The notes under the pieces: model-generated
What the model saw: the letters and a program-made list of their open reading frames with translations, nothing else
What the model was told of the DNA's origin: nothing
The model's database searches: none
Part shown: piece by piece, positions 32,521 to 44,468 of the stretch
Numbering within the stretch: position 1 is the stretch's first letter
Layout of the letters: every line of letters starts with the position of its first letter
Assembly: GCA_039111635.1 (NCBI GenBank)
Contig: JBCAQO010000002.1
Location: 124,001-188,000 of the forward strand
DNA from: Heterobasidion occidentale
Taxonomy: Eukaryota; Basidiomycota; Agaricomycetes; Russulales; Bondarzewiaceae
Reading direction: 5' to 3'
DNA length: 64,000 nucleotides
Made by a program: the position numbers and the translations under genes

Positions 32521-35500
32521 ATGGCATTCTCAAACGCAAGAGCAAAAACGATACCTGCGAAGCGAGCACACGAAGGCTCAGTCAACTCAAGAGAACAGGA
32601 GCGCGTGGTGGAGGGATATGATGAGGGATACCAGGACCGAAATCACACATTGACTAGTCCTCGTGAGTTTTTTTTTGCTCATTATGCGTCTCGGTGGACG
32701 ATGCAGTCTTGCATCTGATCTTTTAACAGCACTACCCCAAAATGATCCTGTATCAGACAGCATACATGCATCTGGTGATGACTTGGACGTGCATGCCATG
32801 TCACAAGCGCTGCCAGCGACAAGCTTGGAGGCACCTGCGCCGCCCTCTATGCTGGAACAGAACGACCTGGCCCCCCCTTAGACAACATCTCTGATTGCTC
32901 AATGTCTCGCTCAGGCTCGCCTCAGGATGCTGGGTCGGACGACGACTTCAACCCGGGGGGAATATTTGACACTCCGCCTGATACCCCTCCTGAATCTGAC
33001 GACAAAGAGGGCCCCCCTGAGCTGCTGGAAATCAACCATGACCCACAGTTTGAGACAAGCGAGGCAATATTCGACATGATCTTGGACACTGGCTCAGACG
33101 ACCTCACACCTGGTACTTCGAGCCCCCCTGCCTTTGACAAAGATCCCCTCATCCAGAACGCGTATATCACAGCCTTCCTTCTTGCCGCCTGTCAAGGATG
33201 CACACAAGAAACGATCAAGCGCTACTTGGACTCTATGTACACGACGTTCGTCGGATTTCAAAACAAGACTCACCTCGAGATGCGCGGTCTTGACACAATG
33301 GCGCGCACACTTCAGTCAGTCGAGCGACGGTTGCGCATCGACCCAAACCAGTATATTATTTACTACTTCTTGTGTACCGTCTGCTGGGCTCGGCACCACC
33401 CCTCGACCCTCTGAAACCTCGACAACGCATCGTGTACCAAGCCTGGCTGCTCGGGTCTCCTCTACAGCGTGAAGGAACTTACCGGCGGTCGTCTCAAACG
33501 AACCCCACTCAAAGTCCTCCCGACAGCGCCGATAATCCCCATGATCCAACATTTCCTGCTTCAACCGGGGAAGTATGAAGAGTTTCAGCATTGGTGTACG
33601 TCGGGGATCGATGATGTCAGAGACGCTGAGCCTATCGATGAACCTGTCGACCCTCTTGATGCGTATGACGATGTAAACTGGACCTTGGGCGACATAACTG
33701 ACGGCTGGGGTTGGCGCGTGGTGTCGTGGGGTCTAGAACGGCGGAAGGTGAGTCGAGCAGAGTCTTCATGGGGTGTCGAGGATGACTTGGTAGAGGAGAA
33801 ATGGCAGCAATTTGTCTCGCTGGCGTGCGGTCTTCTTTTCTCAATAAATATAGACTGGTACGTGCTTCCACTTCTTTGCCCTGAATTTGTTGATCTTGTC
33901 TTTTGCAGGTTTTCTCCGACAAAACGCAAGGGCGCGTACTCCACGGGCGCTGTATACATCACAATCCTCAACAATCCACGGTCGAAGTGTTTCTTACCAC
34001 AGGAGACGATACTTTACTGTGTGATTCCAGGCCCACAAGAGCCGACTTTTGAACAACTTAATCATATACTGGACCCATTGACAGCGGAACTACAGGTATT
34101 GTACGAAGGTGAGTACATTCCATTCCATTCTACTTGGGGAAGAGCAGTACAGTAAGAAAATCACGTAGGCGTTGCCATGCGCGTTCACGGGCAACCGGAA
34201 ACAGAGAAGTTCCCGGTGAACGGCACATTGTATATCAACACCTCGGACATACCTGCGAGCCGGAAGATCACAGGTCTCCGGGGTGTGACGTCCGAAGATT
34301 TCATGTGCACTTTTTGTTACCAAACATTTTCCTCGCTCGTGTGCAAGGATTGCTTTGACCGTGACAGTGAGTATACTACCTTGCATTTTGCATTCTCTCC
34401 CTGTCTGTGATTACTGTCTTTACAGAGTTCTCCATGCAAGATGACCGCCGATTCCTTAAGTATGCCCACCGATGGAAGGACACCAATCCAGAAGAGCGAG
34501 AGAGGATCGAGATTGATCGCGGGGTAAGTTGGTCGAGTTTCGCCGCACTGCCCAGGTGGATGCCAGCACGGGATTCCCCAATAGATTTTATGCATGCTGT
34601 CTTTCTTGGTGAGCAACCCAATCTTAATATTGATGTCACATTTCTCTTTTTTATCTTATTACAGGGGAAGTGAAACATCTAGTGCAACAGATCTTGGCGG
34701 TCGGTGGTATGCTCACACGTCGGAGTCGAACAAACGACCCTTACAAAAATCTGGAGAATTTTTTGGGAGGCATTTGGTGGCCCTCTACGATTGGTAGAGT
34801 CCCCGCCAAGGTTTCTGTGTTATGTGAAAGGCAAACTCACTCGCTCACAGAAAGTTTTCAGATCTCAGGAAGCTTGAAGGCCGACCAATGGCGGAATCTA
34901 GCCACAGTCCTCCCAGTGGCTCTCTATTGTGCATGGCAACAGAATGGCGAGATTCCCGATCGGGATTCGCCTAAACCACGTCCCTCATCAAAAGCTGGCG
35001 CTGCTTTCGCGAAGACTGTGAAGCTTCTCCGAGACTGCCGCAAAGCGTTCCTGAAGCATGTGGCGCGGCAGTCTGGCCAGACCTTGGAGGCCGAAGACTT
35101 GAAGGACGATGCAATCTTGCCGGATTGCAATTACCAGCGACACTTCAAGACCATTCTTGACGCCTGCGCAGCCATTTGGATTTGGACGACACAGTCTATC
35201 ACACCCGACGAAGCCCGGCGCACCCAAGAGTATCACGCGCGCGCGTGTCGAGTGTGGTCGCTCATGCATTGCCACCTCACTCCGTATTTTCATTTATTAA
35301 TTCATGGGGACATGTTTATTTATCGTCTAGGGCCCGTTTATGGATTCTGGCTATTTGGCCCAGAATCAAACAACGGCCGTCTTGTGAAAGTGAACACAAA
35401 TGGGCACACAGGCGGTGAATTGGAGGGCACCATGATGCGCAGTTGGGTAAAAAACATGCTTGTACATGACCTGGTAAGGTAACTTCATATGCCCGGTGTT

Positions 35501-36570
35501 GAGTTATCCGCTGAATTTTCTCTTGAGGTGTGCGAGATCGAGGATCTTAAGGGGAATACCAAAGAGGACCGTGATATTATCCAAACACTGCGAAACTATC
35601 TCGAAGGGGATCGGAAGATCCATCGCACAAGAAAATCCCTTCTTGACATGATCACGAGTCGTTCGCGTCGGCATGGAACACATGGTGCATTTGAAGTCAT
35701 AGCAGAATCAGTGCTATCAGGCCAAACTCAAGGAACAGTGCCGCCTTCTCGTGACACCGCCTCATCCATCCACAACCCACCACCTGTGTTCCTTTTGTTA
35801 TCTTTGCGTTCACACATACTGACCCACTTCTTCCTCAATTTGCCAGGTTGCGATACAATTGAACTCCCTCAAAAAGGAATGCAAGTGGACCTGAACTCCA
35901 TTTCTATCAACGGAGCAGCGGTATACCAACTGGCCTTCCAGTTCCTGCGGGACCTCTAGCGAGATGAGGTAAAGCTCGTGTCATCGTCGAGCAACTGGCG
36001 CACTGGCAAGCCATTTGTCGCAACAGCCGTGGAATTGTTCTCCCATGTCATCGTGAATGGAACATGGTTCGGGGCTTGCACCTCGCACCGGGGTAAGGGA
36101 ACCTCCTTCGCCTACATTGACCACCGAGAGGCGGTGCGAATCCAATATATCATATTCGCCAATCACAAGCGCCGCGACACTACCTTAGCTCCTTTGTCCA
36201 CAACATTTGCCATTGTTGAGCGGTTCACTAACGACGACATCCCGGAGATGCCATGGATGAACAGGGAAGTCATTTTTCTCTTGATCACTCAAGGCTAACA
36301 CTAAGAGTTTTGCCCTACCAGGCAAGCGGACCTTGGGATCTCCACGTGGAGTTTCGATAAATTCTTAGATCCCAAGGTTATTGGAATACACCGTCTCTCG
36401 GGCCTTTTGCGCTTGCCGAGATCCCGCTGCGCAATGATGGCCGAGCATGGGTCACTGTGTCATTGGACCACGTAAGTCATATTTTATTTTATATAACGTA
36501 TTCACCCATCGTCGTTTGGTAGTTGACACAGGAACCGGATACTTTCGACTTGGATTCGGTAGAGGAATGA
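32521..36570 (+). pseudogene. Tnp2-like transposase, three stops and one frameshift
   Basis: Multi-exon gene. Exon 1 starts MAFSNARAKT at 32521 and splices at 32662/32730. A C7 run near 32871-32877 breaks the frame before MSRSGSPQD (32902). A Cys-rich finger follows (LCTVCWARHHP, then SCTKPGCSGLLY), split by TGA at 33412. The catalytic fold: SINIDWF across an intron (33858-33908) with the first Asp; TGAVYITILNNP, then ETILYCVIPGPQEPTFEQLN (33940-34060); TSDIPASRKITGLRG (34241-34285) with the second Asp; SPIDFMHAVFLGE (34574-34615). Then GRVPAK, a helical region, and PYFHLLIHGD, then RLGPVYGFWLFGPESNNGRL (35282-35380). Further stops: TAA 35480 and TAG 35957. The C terminus is spliced from 36473 to about 36524 and ends DSVEE-TGA. 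All three stops fit C-to-T change. The enzyme would cut and paste the element; this copy is inactive. Confidence 0.8.
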
Positions 36571-36597
36571 ACAAAACAAATGAGAGCCATGCGTACG

Positions 36598-39281
36598 TTA
36601 CATTTCTTCATCAGAGTTCGCACTGATGTGCCATAAACCTTCGTGCTCGTTCCAAGGTCCCGCCATCTCCTCTTGCGGCAGATCTCCATACATATCGTCA
36701 TACTCGTCCTCCCCTTCTTCACCTTCGTCCCCTTCCTCAACCAGGTCCCCCTTCAATTCTTGGATACGCAAAGGTGTATCGTTCTCAGGATGGTCCTCAA
36801 GCCACTCTGGGTCAATCATGGTGTGAGGAATTTTGACTTTGTTACCCTTCTTGTCAACAGGTAGTCCTTTCTCTATCGGGCTTCCGCGCATACGATCGCG
36901 CATGCCAATGCTGGCCTTCACTGATGCATCTATCTTGTCAAGGATCTCGACAAACTGCTGAAGATGTTAGACGAGCAATATCGGCTAGACTAGTTATGGA
37001 AAACATACCTCGTGTGTGCGGTACGTCGGTGTTCGCGTGATGTAGGGCTTACGCAAAACCGGCTTGCGACCCTTCACCTTCACCTTCTGTGCCTTACGAC
37101 TGATAGGTCCCTCCTCATCGGTCTCTGGATCCACAGCAGGGATTTCTGCATCCCCGGTAAGTGATTCATCCTGGGATTCATCCGTCGACTGATACATGGT
37201 CTCTTCAATGAATGCCCACTCGGGGCCTGCAGCTTCAGGGACCTGCACGCGACATTTCATGCGAAGATTAGCTTTCTACAAATTCTCTGGTGAGCAAATA
37301 GTTCCTTGGCAGCAATCAAGCTTTCGTTTACCATCACTTTGCGTCCGTTCCGGTGCTGCTTCTGCCTCACGGCAAACTGATCTACCATGGACTTCTGGGA
37401 TTTCCGGTACGCCTTCACCCAGCTAGAAAAGGTGACGTGAATCGCGGCCAATATTGTAGGCCTCGCAAGCTCGGCTAATTCCTCTTGTTTTATACTAGGA
37501 TTCCAGCGTGCCCCGTCCTTCTGCACGCATTCTGCCGCCTCTTTGGCCCACCCTGACTCATTAGCGGTCCAAGAATCAGCCCATCCAGGCCGTAAAACTC
37601 TCCTTTCCTCTCCAGGCTTCACCGTGATAATCCAGTACTCACGCGCCTCTGTGTCGTTGATACCGAGGGGATCCGGAAGCTCCGAATTGTCCCGCGGGAC
37701 GTTCATCCAATTGTAGAGAATGTTCCGTATGGTCGCCTAATGTCGTATGGGCATGGTTCTCTGTGAGTGCCAAGACGTCTCGTATGAGATATATCACCTA
37801 CTGATATGATGTTCTTGCGGAAATTTCTTCCCTTGCTGTCGTCCCCGCCCTCCAATCCCCTATTCATCCCCACCCCCATGTTAATTGCGTTCACCTCATC
37901 CCTCATGTCCATCATCTCCCGGGTGACCTCTTCCAACTGCTCCTCAAGCTCGACATTCTTTGTGATCGCCTTGTCCAACTCCTGGCGCAATGTTTTCAGA
38001 TCCCGCGACATACCAGCTATCAACGTCATCGGAACCTCCTCAACCATATCCTTGAGCCGCGGGAACTGGAACTCCAGGGTGGCAATCCTGTCAGACACAT
38101 TCTTTAGCACGCTTCCCTTCCTCTCTGCCGATTGCTCTGGTCCCGGTGTTTTTGCAGCGCGAGGCTCCTTGGGAACTACAGACGACTCCCTTGTATGTGC
38201 GTTGATTCTACTATAGATCTGTATTTCCTCTGTGCCTTGACTGACAGCTTTCAGGGACGTGGGCACACGGCCCATACCAAGAGCAGGAGGTCCAAGTGGC
38301 TGGAAGTTTCCTCCTCCACCCATACCTGTTGACAAGCCAAGGTGTGTTTGGTTCTGTGCCGGAAAGAGCGACCCCCGTCCAGAATCGCGTACCGACACTG
38401 CTGATGATTTAGTTGAGGATGTGACTGCTGTCTGCAAGGCTCGGGCAAGTGTCGGCGGTGCAAATGTAGATGGCATCCCCGGCGGAGCAAGGGATGTGGG
38501 TGTGTGAGAGGTGGAATGGTCGACTCTTGGCGGAGGAGTTGGTGCAATGGGCGCATGGTTGATGAATTGTGATGCGGGTGTGGATAATGGGGTAGGCGGC
38601 GCTGGGATGAGTTTGGCTGATCGTGTTAGCTGAGTGGGTGCGACTCCTGGCATAATCGGTGCACGCGGATGTGGTATCCTCAGTTTCAACTTCAGAGTTT
38701 GAGTTGACGCAGCAGGTGCAGCAGCAGCAGCAGGCGCAACAATAGCAATAGCAACAGCAGCAGCATCAGCAGCATCAGCATCAGCAACAGCAACAGCAGC
38801 CGCAGCAGCAGCCGCATCAGCAGCCTCAGCAGCAGCAGCAGCAACAGCAGCCTCAGCAGCAGCAGCAGCAACAGCAGCTGCATCAGCAGCCTCAGAAGCC
38901 GCAACAGCAGCAGCAGCAGCAGCATCAACAGCATCTATTCGTGTGCAATCTCCAAGTGAATATCTCACTCGAGCTTTCCTTTGTGTGATACTGACCTTTC
39001 TTCGTCTGTGGGACCTTGAACAGATTTTTTTCTCGTGGAGCTGGCCTTCTCTTCCCCAATGTGCCGCGTTTGTGCGCAGTGGCTCCTTGTGCACGCGTAG
39101 GTCCCTCTACACGATGTTTCTTTGGCTCATCACGACGTGGCGACAGTGACCGTCCCATCCCGGTGGACAGAGGAGGGGCCTGACTGCCTGATGTGTCGGC
39201 TTCAGTGAGTTGCTCTAATTGTCTCGTGTGCGATCTTGTATGCCTTGCTGGGTTGTCTCCCCTGGTGCTGACGGATGACAT
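36598..39281 (-). pseudogene. Accessory gene of the Tnp2 element (polyalanine, coiled coil)
   Basis: Converges on the transposase, with 27 nt between the two ends. Proposed exons: 38996-39281 (basic, MSSVSTRGDNPARHTRSHTR), 37802-38934, 37262-37736, 37012-37261 and 36598-36960. Splice junctions keep frame (AAG|GTCAGT...AATAG|AT; TCA|GTAGGT...TTAG|GC; GAG|GTATGT...TTCAG|). Exon 2 begins with an Ala-rich tract encoded by a GCT/GCA repeat, then Pro/Thr-rich sequence, then a heptad-like coiled coil (TLRQELDKAITKNVELEEQL). The last exons are acidic (EEGDEGEEGEDEYDDMYGDL). The frame shifts by one base in an A run near 37277. CACTA-like elements often encode a second DNA-binding protein (TnpA type); that role is inference from position. 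No family recognised. Confidence 0.6.
38700..38935. repeat. CAG/CAA-type trinucleotide repeat inside a coding exon
   Basis: Interrupted (CAGCAGCAACAGCAT) repeat on plus; on the minus coding strand it gives mostly alanine codons. The poly-Leu frame 38692-38934 is only a shifted reading of the same repeat. Confidence 0.85.
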
Positions 39282-39539
39282 TCTATAGGGAGTTTGTCGA
39301 GCTTATGGGCTGACGAAGAGGAGCGCGCGGTCGCTCTCGGTTTTTCAACCGCTGTTCTTTAGTGTCCGTGCGGCCACGAGGTGAGCGAGCTTCCCTCCTG
39401 GATTTGCACCTCTTGCTTTGGTATGTTTTATGGGGATCTGCGAGTAGCCTTCAATGGTTTAATTGTGTACTTGTTGATATTTAATTATGTTACTATCTAT
39501 TTATAATGCGCTTTAATGACCCATATTTGATTGAAATCT

Positions 39540-39738
39540 CCTTTGAATGTGAGCTGAATATACTGCGAATATACCGATGGCCTGAGGACATTCAAGATAT
39601 ATTCCAGGTATATCGAGACATTACCTTCAATTGACCTTCAATCAACCGAGGGTGACTTTGGGTTTATTCGTGGTATTTTTCGGGTATATTGCTAATATAC
39701 CCCAAATGTACCCGAGCGATATTTGGGGCAATGTCCGG
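39540..39738 (-). repeat. Right terminal inverted repeat and subterminal motifs
   Basis: Mirror of 32107-32215, with GAATATACC and GATATATTCC motifs and outer GGCAATGTCCGGT at 39727-39739. Confidence 0.75.
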
Positions 39739-40332
39739 TTCTTTGCTTTGTTTGCCTTGTCTTCACACTATTGTTGTATCTCTTACTAAAGCCTTTGTCA
39801 CTGTCCTTAAAGTTGCCTAGGTCAACCATGACTTAGATTGGCATATTCTACATCACTTGGCACCAGTAGTATATCTCATGTCTTCACATTACTACCAACT
39901 ACTTTACTAGTCTTTGCACAGACTTTGCACAACTTTGTATAGCTTTAAGTATGTATATTGCTTTCCATCTTACTGCTAATAAGGTTCTTTGGTCTATAGG
40001 CAAGTTAGCTCCAAGCCTACCTGTATTCAGTAGTGGCTCGTTGTATATGTTCACAATCAGGGCCATCACTAGCATATCAATGCCTACTTATATTTAGTAG
40101 TGATATGTTTTGTTATATATTTTTGCATTCAGGGCCATTACTAGTATATCAACACAGTTAGCAATTTTCTAGTATGGGATTCTCAGACCTGTGAGAACAT
40201 TTACATAAGCAGCTTGCCAGATATATAAGGGCCTGCAATTCGAAAATTATTCCCACGCCTCTTCATTCTCAACCATCATCATCAGGTCAGTTTTCTCAGA
40301 TTAGTATTTAAAAGTCTAGATAGTCCTTATAC

Positions 40333-40376
40333 TATTCAAGGGCAGGGGGGTCCTAGGACCCCCCTGCCCTTGAATA
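40333..40376. repeat. 44-bp perfect palindrome
   Basis: Two 21-bp arms (TATTCAAGGGCAGGGGGGTCC and its exact complement) around TA. It can form a cruciform in DNA or a strong hairpin in RNA. It lies about 120 bp upstream of the likely start codon at 40495. Confidence 0.9.
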
Positions 40377-40398
40377 AAAATATAAGAGCTATTTATGC

Positions 40399-40424
40399 TG
40401 AGAGGGGTTCTAGAACCCCCCTCA
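40399..40424. repeat. Second, imperfect palindrome
   Basis: GAGAGGGGTTCTAGAACCCC then CCTC. Core GGGGTTCTAGAACCCC (40404-40419) is perfect. Same layout as the palindrome at 40333 (purine run, CCTAGG/TCTAGA centre, C6 run), so probably a diverged copy. Confidence 0.8.
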
Positions 40425-40494
40425 CTTATTCAATTATATTTGTTGAAGATTATCAAGCTGATTTCAATTTATGTTTATGATAGACTTTGGTAGC

Positions 40495-43400
40495 ATGTCT
40501 CAAAACCTTTATAAAGTTAGCGCCAAATCAGATGGCACAGGTCCATGGTTTGAGATAACTACTCTTGAAGGCCGCATCTTCATTTTTCGTCTTTCTGATG
40601 GCTTTTACTACTGCCACTGTAGTGCAGAAAACCATGCAAATGTTCCTCATCCTTATAAAAGGGGCAAGACACTTACAGATCATATGAAAAAGCTAAAGAG
40701 TACATGGTGTGGCACTGAACCTATTGTTCCATTTGAGGTATGCAACTACTTAATTTTTATAAATTCTACTGCTAATCTGAGATTAATTAGCCTAATGTTG
40801 TAGTTGATCCATTGGACTTACCTAAACGTGTCAAAGTGTTGCCTGCCAATTATCCTATTCCAAATGCAAGTGTTACATTTTATTAGGGTTCAATTGTATA
40901 GCTAATAATAAACTCAGTTGTCTATCACTCCATCATCTACTGCTACTACAAATATCAATCAAGCAATATCAACTTCAACTTCTTATCATTCAAGATCTCC
41001 TTCACCAGTCCATTCAGTCCACTCTGAACATGAGAATACTGCTATGCAACAAGAACAAGATGATACACCTGTGCAACAAGAACAAGATAATGTACCTTAT
41101 GTCATGGTACAGCCAATCGAACCTGAAGCTGATGAGGATGAGCAAGAGGTATATTTTCATTGCTTCAATATACTGTTTTCTAGATTTTAACATATATCAA
41201 TAGGGCTCAGAGCCAGACACAGATATTCTTAATGGCCAGTCTAATATTCTGGTATATGATGAGGTAGCTATCTATTGCAAACTTTTTTCAAACTATGATT
41301 AATCCTTTAATTATAGCTTATATTGGTTCCCATCTTCAGTGAACATGGCTTTGTCTATAACTCTCGTCTTGGCACCCTTATTTGCATGCTCTGTCAAATT
41401 GTTGTTGCTCCTCAAAATATCCATGCCCATCTTCAACAGGCACATGGCTGGGGTCGCAAGCCCTTTGACAAAGAGGCTTTTTATCAGACAGTCAATGACA
41501 AGGATCTTTCTTATGATTATCCTGATCAGCCAACAGACCTTTGCATTGAGTTTGAAGGCCTCAAATGTATTAATGGGTATAGGTGTGACATTCATGGCTG
41601 CAATGTGTATCGGGGAGATGAAAAATCAGCCAAGGCTCATCATCACCAAAAGCACAAGGGAATCCCTCGTCCTGAAGAATGGAGCCGTTCCTATATTCAG
41701 CGCTGGAATCATTTCAATCACCCCTACTTTCCTGTCATTCCTCGCTCTCAGGTGACTCGACCTCATGAAGATATTCTCCACGCTGTCAAAACTATGGTCA
41801 AGGACATTATGGCACAGGATATTTATGCAGAGACAGACCGCCGATTGGTCAATCCATTTCTCAATAAAGTTGGATGGCATCTTCACTTTGAGGGTCAATC
41901 CTTTCTATCACTTCACAAGCTTGGTGCTGCTCCTCTCCATACCGAGTTTTTGTTTTTAAAGGCTGGCCTCCTCCATCTATTAAGATTGATGACTATAGAG
42001 CTTGGTTCGATCTCAGAATTGGTTAGAAAAAAGGTCAATACAGAAGATCGTGCAACTGGGTCAGTTTTATCTTTGACATTTTATAAATCATATACTTATA
42101 CTTTTTAATCACAGCTTAAATCACACACCCTTCAGCAATCATCTTCTTGATGGGACTCTTGAGTCATATATGGTTCCTGTCCTATCTTTGCTTGCTGCCT
42201 TTCTTCGTGCCAAATCAACAGATCCATACAAGCTTACAACAACCCCAGCACTTGTGCAGCATCTCAGTGATCTCCGTCAGGCACTTACTACTCAAGACCA
42301 TGAGCAAATTTCTGCTGCAATTGATCCAATTCTTTTGGACTTATTTACAACAGAATGGGAGCCTGCAACTGGTTCAAACTTACAAGATCCTGTCATGTGC
42401 TGGGTGGCATTATCAATGATTGATGACAAGGGTGCATTCAAGCCAGCATCTAGCTGCACACAGACACTTGCACGCCTCACTTATATTATCCGTCTAGTCA
42501 TTTGCCATAGAGTGCGGCAGTTGGTTCTAGATCATCAAGGTCATCGTATTCAATCAGATGATATGGCCTTTGCTTCCTTAGCCAAGTGGACAACTGAAGG
42601 CGAAGAAAGTACATTTAGCAGTATCAGGTCCTTGCAGCATCTTGCCACTGCCATTGCATATGCTACAATGGGTGACATTCGTATTTGGTGGACCGATCAT
42701 GAACACCACACAGAGATGTTGTACCATGGTCAAAAGATCACTTTGGATGGACTACGCGCAATGGCACATTCAATCATGTATGCTCAAAAAACAACATTCG
42801 AGAGGTTATTTGAAGGAATGAAGCTGCAGTGCAGGTATGACACAATCTACGATGATCCATCTAATCGTGAAGTAGGATATTGCTATTTGGATGATCCTCG
42901 TAACCATAAAATCTTTGGGGACCAGGACCGTATGCTGAATGCTGTTCTTTCAACCCCTCAAGTTTGTGCCAAGTTTATTATAGGTTATCAGGCGGATGGA
43001 CAAATTATTTGGAATCATAGCTATTGTGAAAAATGGCTTCGGGACTATGCTGAATTTCAAGGGCAGCAAATTCTCTCTATTGAGGTGATAGGTGGAGCTG
43101 CAAGCCGAATTAGCGAACTAGGTGCTTCTAATCTACGGAACACTTTGACTCGTGACAAGCGCAGCTGCCTCATACTAGACCAGCATGTTGCCACTATGCG
43201 ATATTATACCAAGCGCACAGCTATTGAAGGACATGACAAGGCAATCCCCACCTCTCTGCCTGCACATACCGCCGATCTTATGATCCAAGACCATGCCATT
43301 CTTCGCCCATTTGCACTGCGATTAGCAGCTGTACTCATGAAGGACAGGCCTGATTGTGTACGACGCTATCACAACCGACTATTTGTTGCATATGACCATG

Positions 43401-44107
43401 ATTTTGATGCCAAGATGATTACCACTCTTTTAGGCCACCACAGTCAGAAAAAGGAAACAATTGGTTGGCCTATGAATGTCAATTCATACCGTCATATTAA
43501 TGTTGCTTTTCGTCGCCATCACTGTCGACCAATCAATCACTTGCTCCAACTGGATGAAGAGGATACAATTGGTGCTCTTCAAGCAGGTCATACACCTAAA
43601 GCTGCAAGAGAATACTATGGCCTTAGCAATGAGATCATTGAAGGAAAAATTGCAGAGGAGGTCCTTCCTTTGTATCTTAATTATAGTGGGGACTTCCAGC
43701 GTATCTTGCATATCGTACCTGGTGGTCAATTCATGTACTACAAGAAGGCAATCAATGGCTGGAACAGATACAAGCTTGCTACACCAGCCTATTCAACTCC
43801 TACACTTGATCCCCCTTCTACAGCCACAACTCTCAATACTGGTGATATTGTTGCTCAGCTCATGGAGCAACTAGGTCCCTTAATTACCACAAGGATAGAC
43901 CAAGGGATAAAAGAGGTTATAAAGGCATATACTGATAGCATGAAAACAAATGAGGCAGCTTTGATAAACAGACTAGATAGGACAATCAATGATATCCAAG
44001 ATATGTCCTTGGATATTCTTAGCAATGCTTTGGAACAAGTCAAGGCTGCAGCATATCATCCCCAAGTCCAGGACAAGGCTTCTAAATCAATGTCTAATTG
44101 TAAGTAA
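40495..44107 (+). CDS. Six-exon zinc-finger protein like the N-terminal half of telomere-linked helicases (1112 aa)
   Basis: Exons 40495-40737, 40791-40871, 40918-41148, 41204-41251, 41317-42059 and 42115-44107 join without a stop or frame break (1112 codons), with GT...AG introns of about 46-65 nt. An ATG at 40471 in the same frame is the alternative start. Exon 1 has a finger-like set C40, C42, H47, H52, H63, C72. Exon 5 has a C2H2 finger C224-x2-C227-x11-H239-x4-H244 after HGFVYNSRLGTLICMLC, and a second Cys/His cluster (YRCDIHGCNVY, then HHHQKHKG). Exon 6 holds a long helical region, then FLYDDPSNREVG-like and VGMRG-position sequence (ILSIEVIGGAASRI), YYTKRTAIEGHDKAIP, FALRLAAVLMKD, and SYRHINVAFRRHHC, ending in a coiled coil. 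This order matches, by eye, the part preceding the RecQ-type helicase domain in basidiomycete subtelomeric helicase proteins; here no helicase follows. Likely nuclear and DNA-binding. Coding sequence is AT-rich and undamaged, unlike its neighbours. Confidence 0.75.
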
Positions 44108-44468
44108 ATTATTATTTAAAAATAATATAGCTTATCAAAAGTGTTCTTAGTGGATAGTTTGCATGTACCATCTGGCCCTTCTTCAGTAAATCAACAGGAA
44201 GATGAATATTGTGAGCAGAGTTTACTATTGTAGTGCACTTCATCACTAACATCAACATAGCTGAAGATGATTTGTATGAGAATCCAGGAGAATTTCTGCC
44301 ATGATCAAAGATTAGAGAGGTACTAAGCAAACAAAAAAGACTGATGACAAAAGTGATGAAAAAGAAGCAAGAGAGTTTATATCTCAATATGTTTAACTGT
44401 TGTATGAATATAATTATTCTTTGAAGCACTCTATGGTATCAATATAGTTTAAGTTTAATCAGACTTTG
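44108..44468. other. AT-rich 3' flank, nothing recognised
   Basis: Contains an AT hairpin (AATTATTATTTAAAAATAATA at 44108-44130), possibly part of the 3' end or terminator of the preceding gene. No other signal. Confidence 0.3.

Larger units (their letters stand above)
32107..39738. mobile_element. Tnp2-type (CACTA/Plavaka-like) DNA transposon, 7.6 kb
   Basis: Terminal inverted repeats: 32107 ACCGGACATTGCC and, on the other strand from 39739/39738, the same 13 bases. A second matching block follows about 37 nt in (GGTATATTAGGAATATACCC left, GGTATATTAGCAATATACCC right). A 3-bp duplication TTC (32104-32106, 39739-39741) fits CACTA-type insertion, with one base of ambiguity at the right end. 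Both ends carry several AATATACC/AATATCCC subterminal motifs, typical transposase-binding arrays. Two genes converge inside: transposase on plus, accessory protein on minus. It lies inside an old family C LTR. Confidence 0.8.
39742..40470. repeat. Old family C LTR right part, 65-bp direct repeat, and promoter region
   Basis: 39742-40079 completes the family C relic (AGCTCC..GCCTACCTG, ATCACTAGCATATCA). Its last about 65 bp are partly duplicated at 40088-40151 (TTTAGTAGTGATATG ... GGCCATTACTAGTATATCA). From 40200 onward is AT-rich upstream DNA of the next gene, holding the palindromes listed separately. Confidence 0.55.

Noticed and set aside
38692..38934. Poly-leucine frame on minus
   Set aside because: Shifted reading of the trinucleotide repeat; splice phase at 38934/38996 selects the alanine frame instead.
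40495..44107. Starship-type captain (DUF3435 tyrosine recombinase)
   Set aside because: The zinc-finger layout and overall order fit telomere-linked helicase proteins better, and I cannot place a full R..HxxR..Y set.
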